Source of the DNA: Acinetobacter sp. LoGeW2-3 | GTDB lineage: Bacteria > Pseudomonadota > Gammaproteobacteria > Pseudomonadales > Moraxellaceae | DNA: 64,000 nt | Assembly (NCBI RefSeq): GCF_002688565.1 | Contig: NZ_CP024011.1 | Coordinates: 558,001 to 622,000, forward strand | Direction: 5' to 3' | Shown: positions 63,429 through 64,000 of the stretch, in pieces | How the letters are laid out: the number at the start of each line of letters is the position of its first letter | How positions within the stretch are numbered: the first letter of the stretch is position 1 | The notes under the pieces: model-generated | What the model was told of the DNA's origin: nothing | What the model saw: the letters and a program-made list of their open reading frames with translations, nothing else | Databases searched by the model: none | Program-made: the position numbers and the translations under genes

Positions 63429-63962
63429 ATGCATTTGGGCAAACGTTTAGCAGCAATTGTTTTAACTTGTGGTCTAAGTGCAGGCCTGGTCGGCTGTGGC
63501 TTCCATCTCAAGGGAACGAATCCTAGTTCCGCACCTGTGGCTTATTCAGTGATGAGTCTGGCTTTACCCGCCGATACCGAAGACCTTCAGGAAAAACTGG
63601 CGATTTATCTCGGCGCTGCTGGTGTTCAGTTGTCGAATTCACCGAATGCCTACGTGTTGCGTGTGCTGGACTACACTCCGCGTCGTCTGGAACTCAATGG
63701 TAAACTGGTAGAAACCTTATTGCGCCTGAATGTGACCTTCCGTATTGAAGATGCTCAAGGCAATCCGGTGACTGAACCACGTACAATTGTTGCGACCCGT
63801 ACCTATCAATATGATATCGAAACTGTAAATACCGATGACCAGGAACAGGTTTTCCTAAAGCAGGTTCTTATTGATGATGTGGCACAGCAGATTGCACGTC
63901 AGATCTCGTCGAACCGTCTGCCATTGGCAAAACCAGAAACCTCTACTCAACCAGCAAAATAA
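63429..63962 (+). CDS. lptE: LPS-assembly lipoprotein LptE
   Basis: 177 aa. Lipobox LVGCGFHLKGT is the LptE signature, followed by the alpha/beta fold with RRLELNGKLVETLLRLNVTFRIED and ATRTYQYDIETVNTDDQEQVFLK. It plugs LptD in the outer membrane and guides lipooligosaccharide export, the last step for the OC-locus product. AGAGGA upstream. Confidence 0.93.
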   Translation: MHLGKRLAAIVLTCGLSAGLVGCGFHLKGTNPSSAPVAYSVMSLALPADTEDLQEKLAIYLGAAGVQLSNSPNAYVLRVLDYTPRRLELNGKLVETLLRLNVTFRIEDAQGNPVTEPRTIVATRTYQYDIETVNTDDQEQVFLKQVLIDDVAQQIARQISSNRLPLAKPETSTQPAK

Positions 63963-63971
63963 GACTACGCC

Positions 63972-64000
63972 ATGAAACTTGACTACCTTCAGGCATTGAA
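63972..64000 (+). CDS. holA: DNA polymerase III delta subunit HolA (first codons)
   Basis: Only MKLDYLQAL and part of the next codon are inside the window. It starts 9 bp after the lptE stop, and the leuS-lptE-holA order is conserved. The assignment rests on position more than on sequence. Confidence 0.75.

Overview
The window is a piece of an Acinetobacter chromosome. The gene sets are typical gammaproteobacterial ones in Moraxellaceae-like arrangements (leuS-lptE-holA, bamB-yfgM-hisS-ispG-rodZ-pilW-rlmN-ndk, rapZ-ptsO-darP, panB-panC, divergent radC/coaBC). A cluster of glycosyltransferase genes sits directly beside ilvE, which is where Acinetobacter baumannii keeps its lipooligosaccharide outer-core (OC) locus. 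Base composition is AT-rich. I cannot assign a species from sequence alone.

Layout. 1-11,600: housekeeping genes, with coaBC (partial) divergent from radC, then a bestrophin-type channel, a conserved membrane protein, and a set homologous to the E. coli yci genes (PHP nuclease, YciB, YciI, later YciA). mnmC, a rhodanese, yajQ, two hot-dog-fold thioesterases, trxC, an alpha/beta hydrolase and a DUF442 phosphatase/sulfurtransferase follow. 11,640-15,500: a decayed copy of that DUF442 gene, a 34-residue lipoprotein gene, a large Ig-like lipoprotein with a coiled-coil insert, and a flavoprotein disulfide reductase. 15,470-20,020: a scar. A Na/Pi cotransporter gene carries a nonsense codon and two frame changes and lacks its start at an IS21-like element, whose istB is itself split by an IS481-like element with clean 7-bp target duplications.

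20,043-26,018: surface-carbohydrate genes (rmlB, GT4, ELM1-type, GT2, polysaccharide deacetylase, second ELM1-type), ending at ilvE. This looks like an OC locus cut at its far end by the IS element. 26,093-49,800: dense, mostly minus-strand housekeeping operons. These cover nitrogen control (glnE), an orphan histidine kinase, NPr/RapZ, pantothenate and folate synthesis, poly(A) polymerase, MazG, Der, outer-membrane assembly, isoprenoids, pilus stability, RlmN and Ndk. 49,870-54,612: a PAP2 phosphatase, then a compact four-gene archaic (Csu-like) chaperone-usher pilus operon in visibly AT-richer DNA, followed by about 1.3 kb of gene-free DNA. That stretch ends in partial duplicates of the ilvC 3' end. 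56,103-59,439: the ilvI-ilvH-ilvC operon. 60,120-64,000: a DUF4124 protein, leuS, a mosaic of short dispersed repeats shared with position 7,463-7,611, lptE, and the first codons of holA.

No rRNA, tRNA or CRISPR array was seen. I found no convincing wholly new multi-gene system. The least expected items are the ilvC-tail repeat array, the stop-to-stop hairpin shared by two convergent genes, the coiled-coil-interrupted Ig-like lipoprotein, the hydrolase with Asn in place of its nucleophile, the truncated OC locus, and the minimal pilus operon with its paired upstream motifs.
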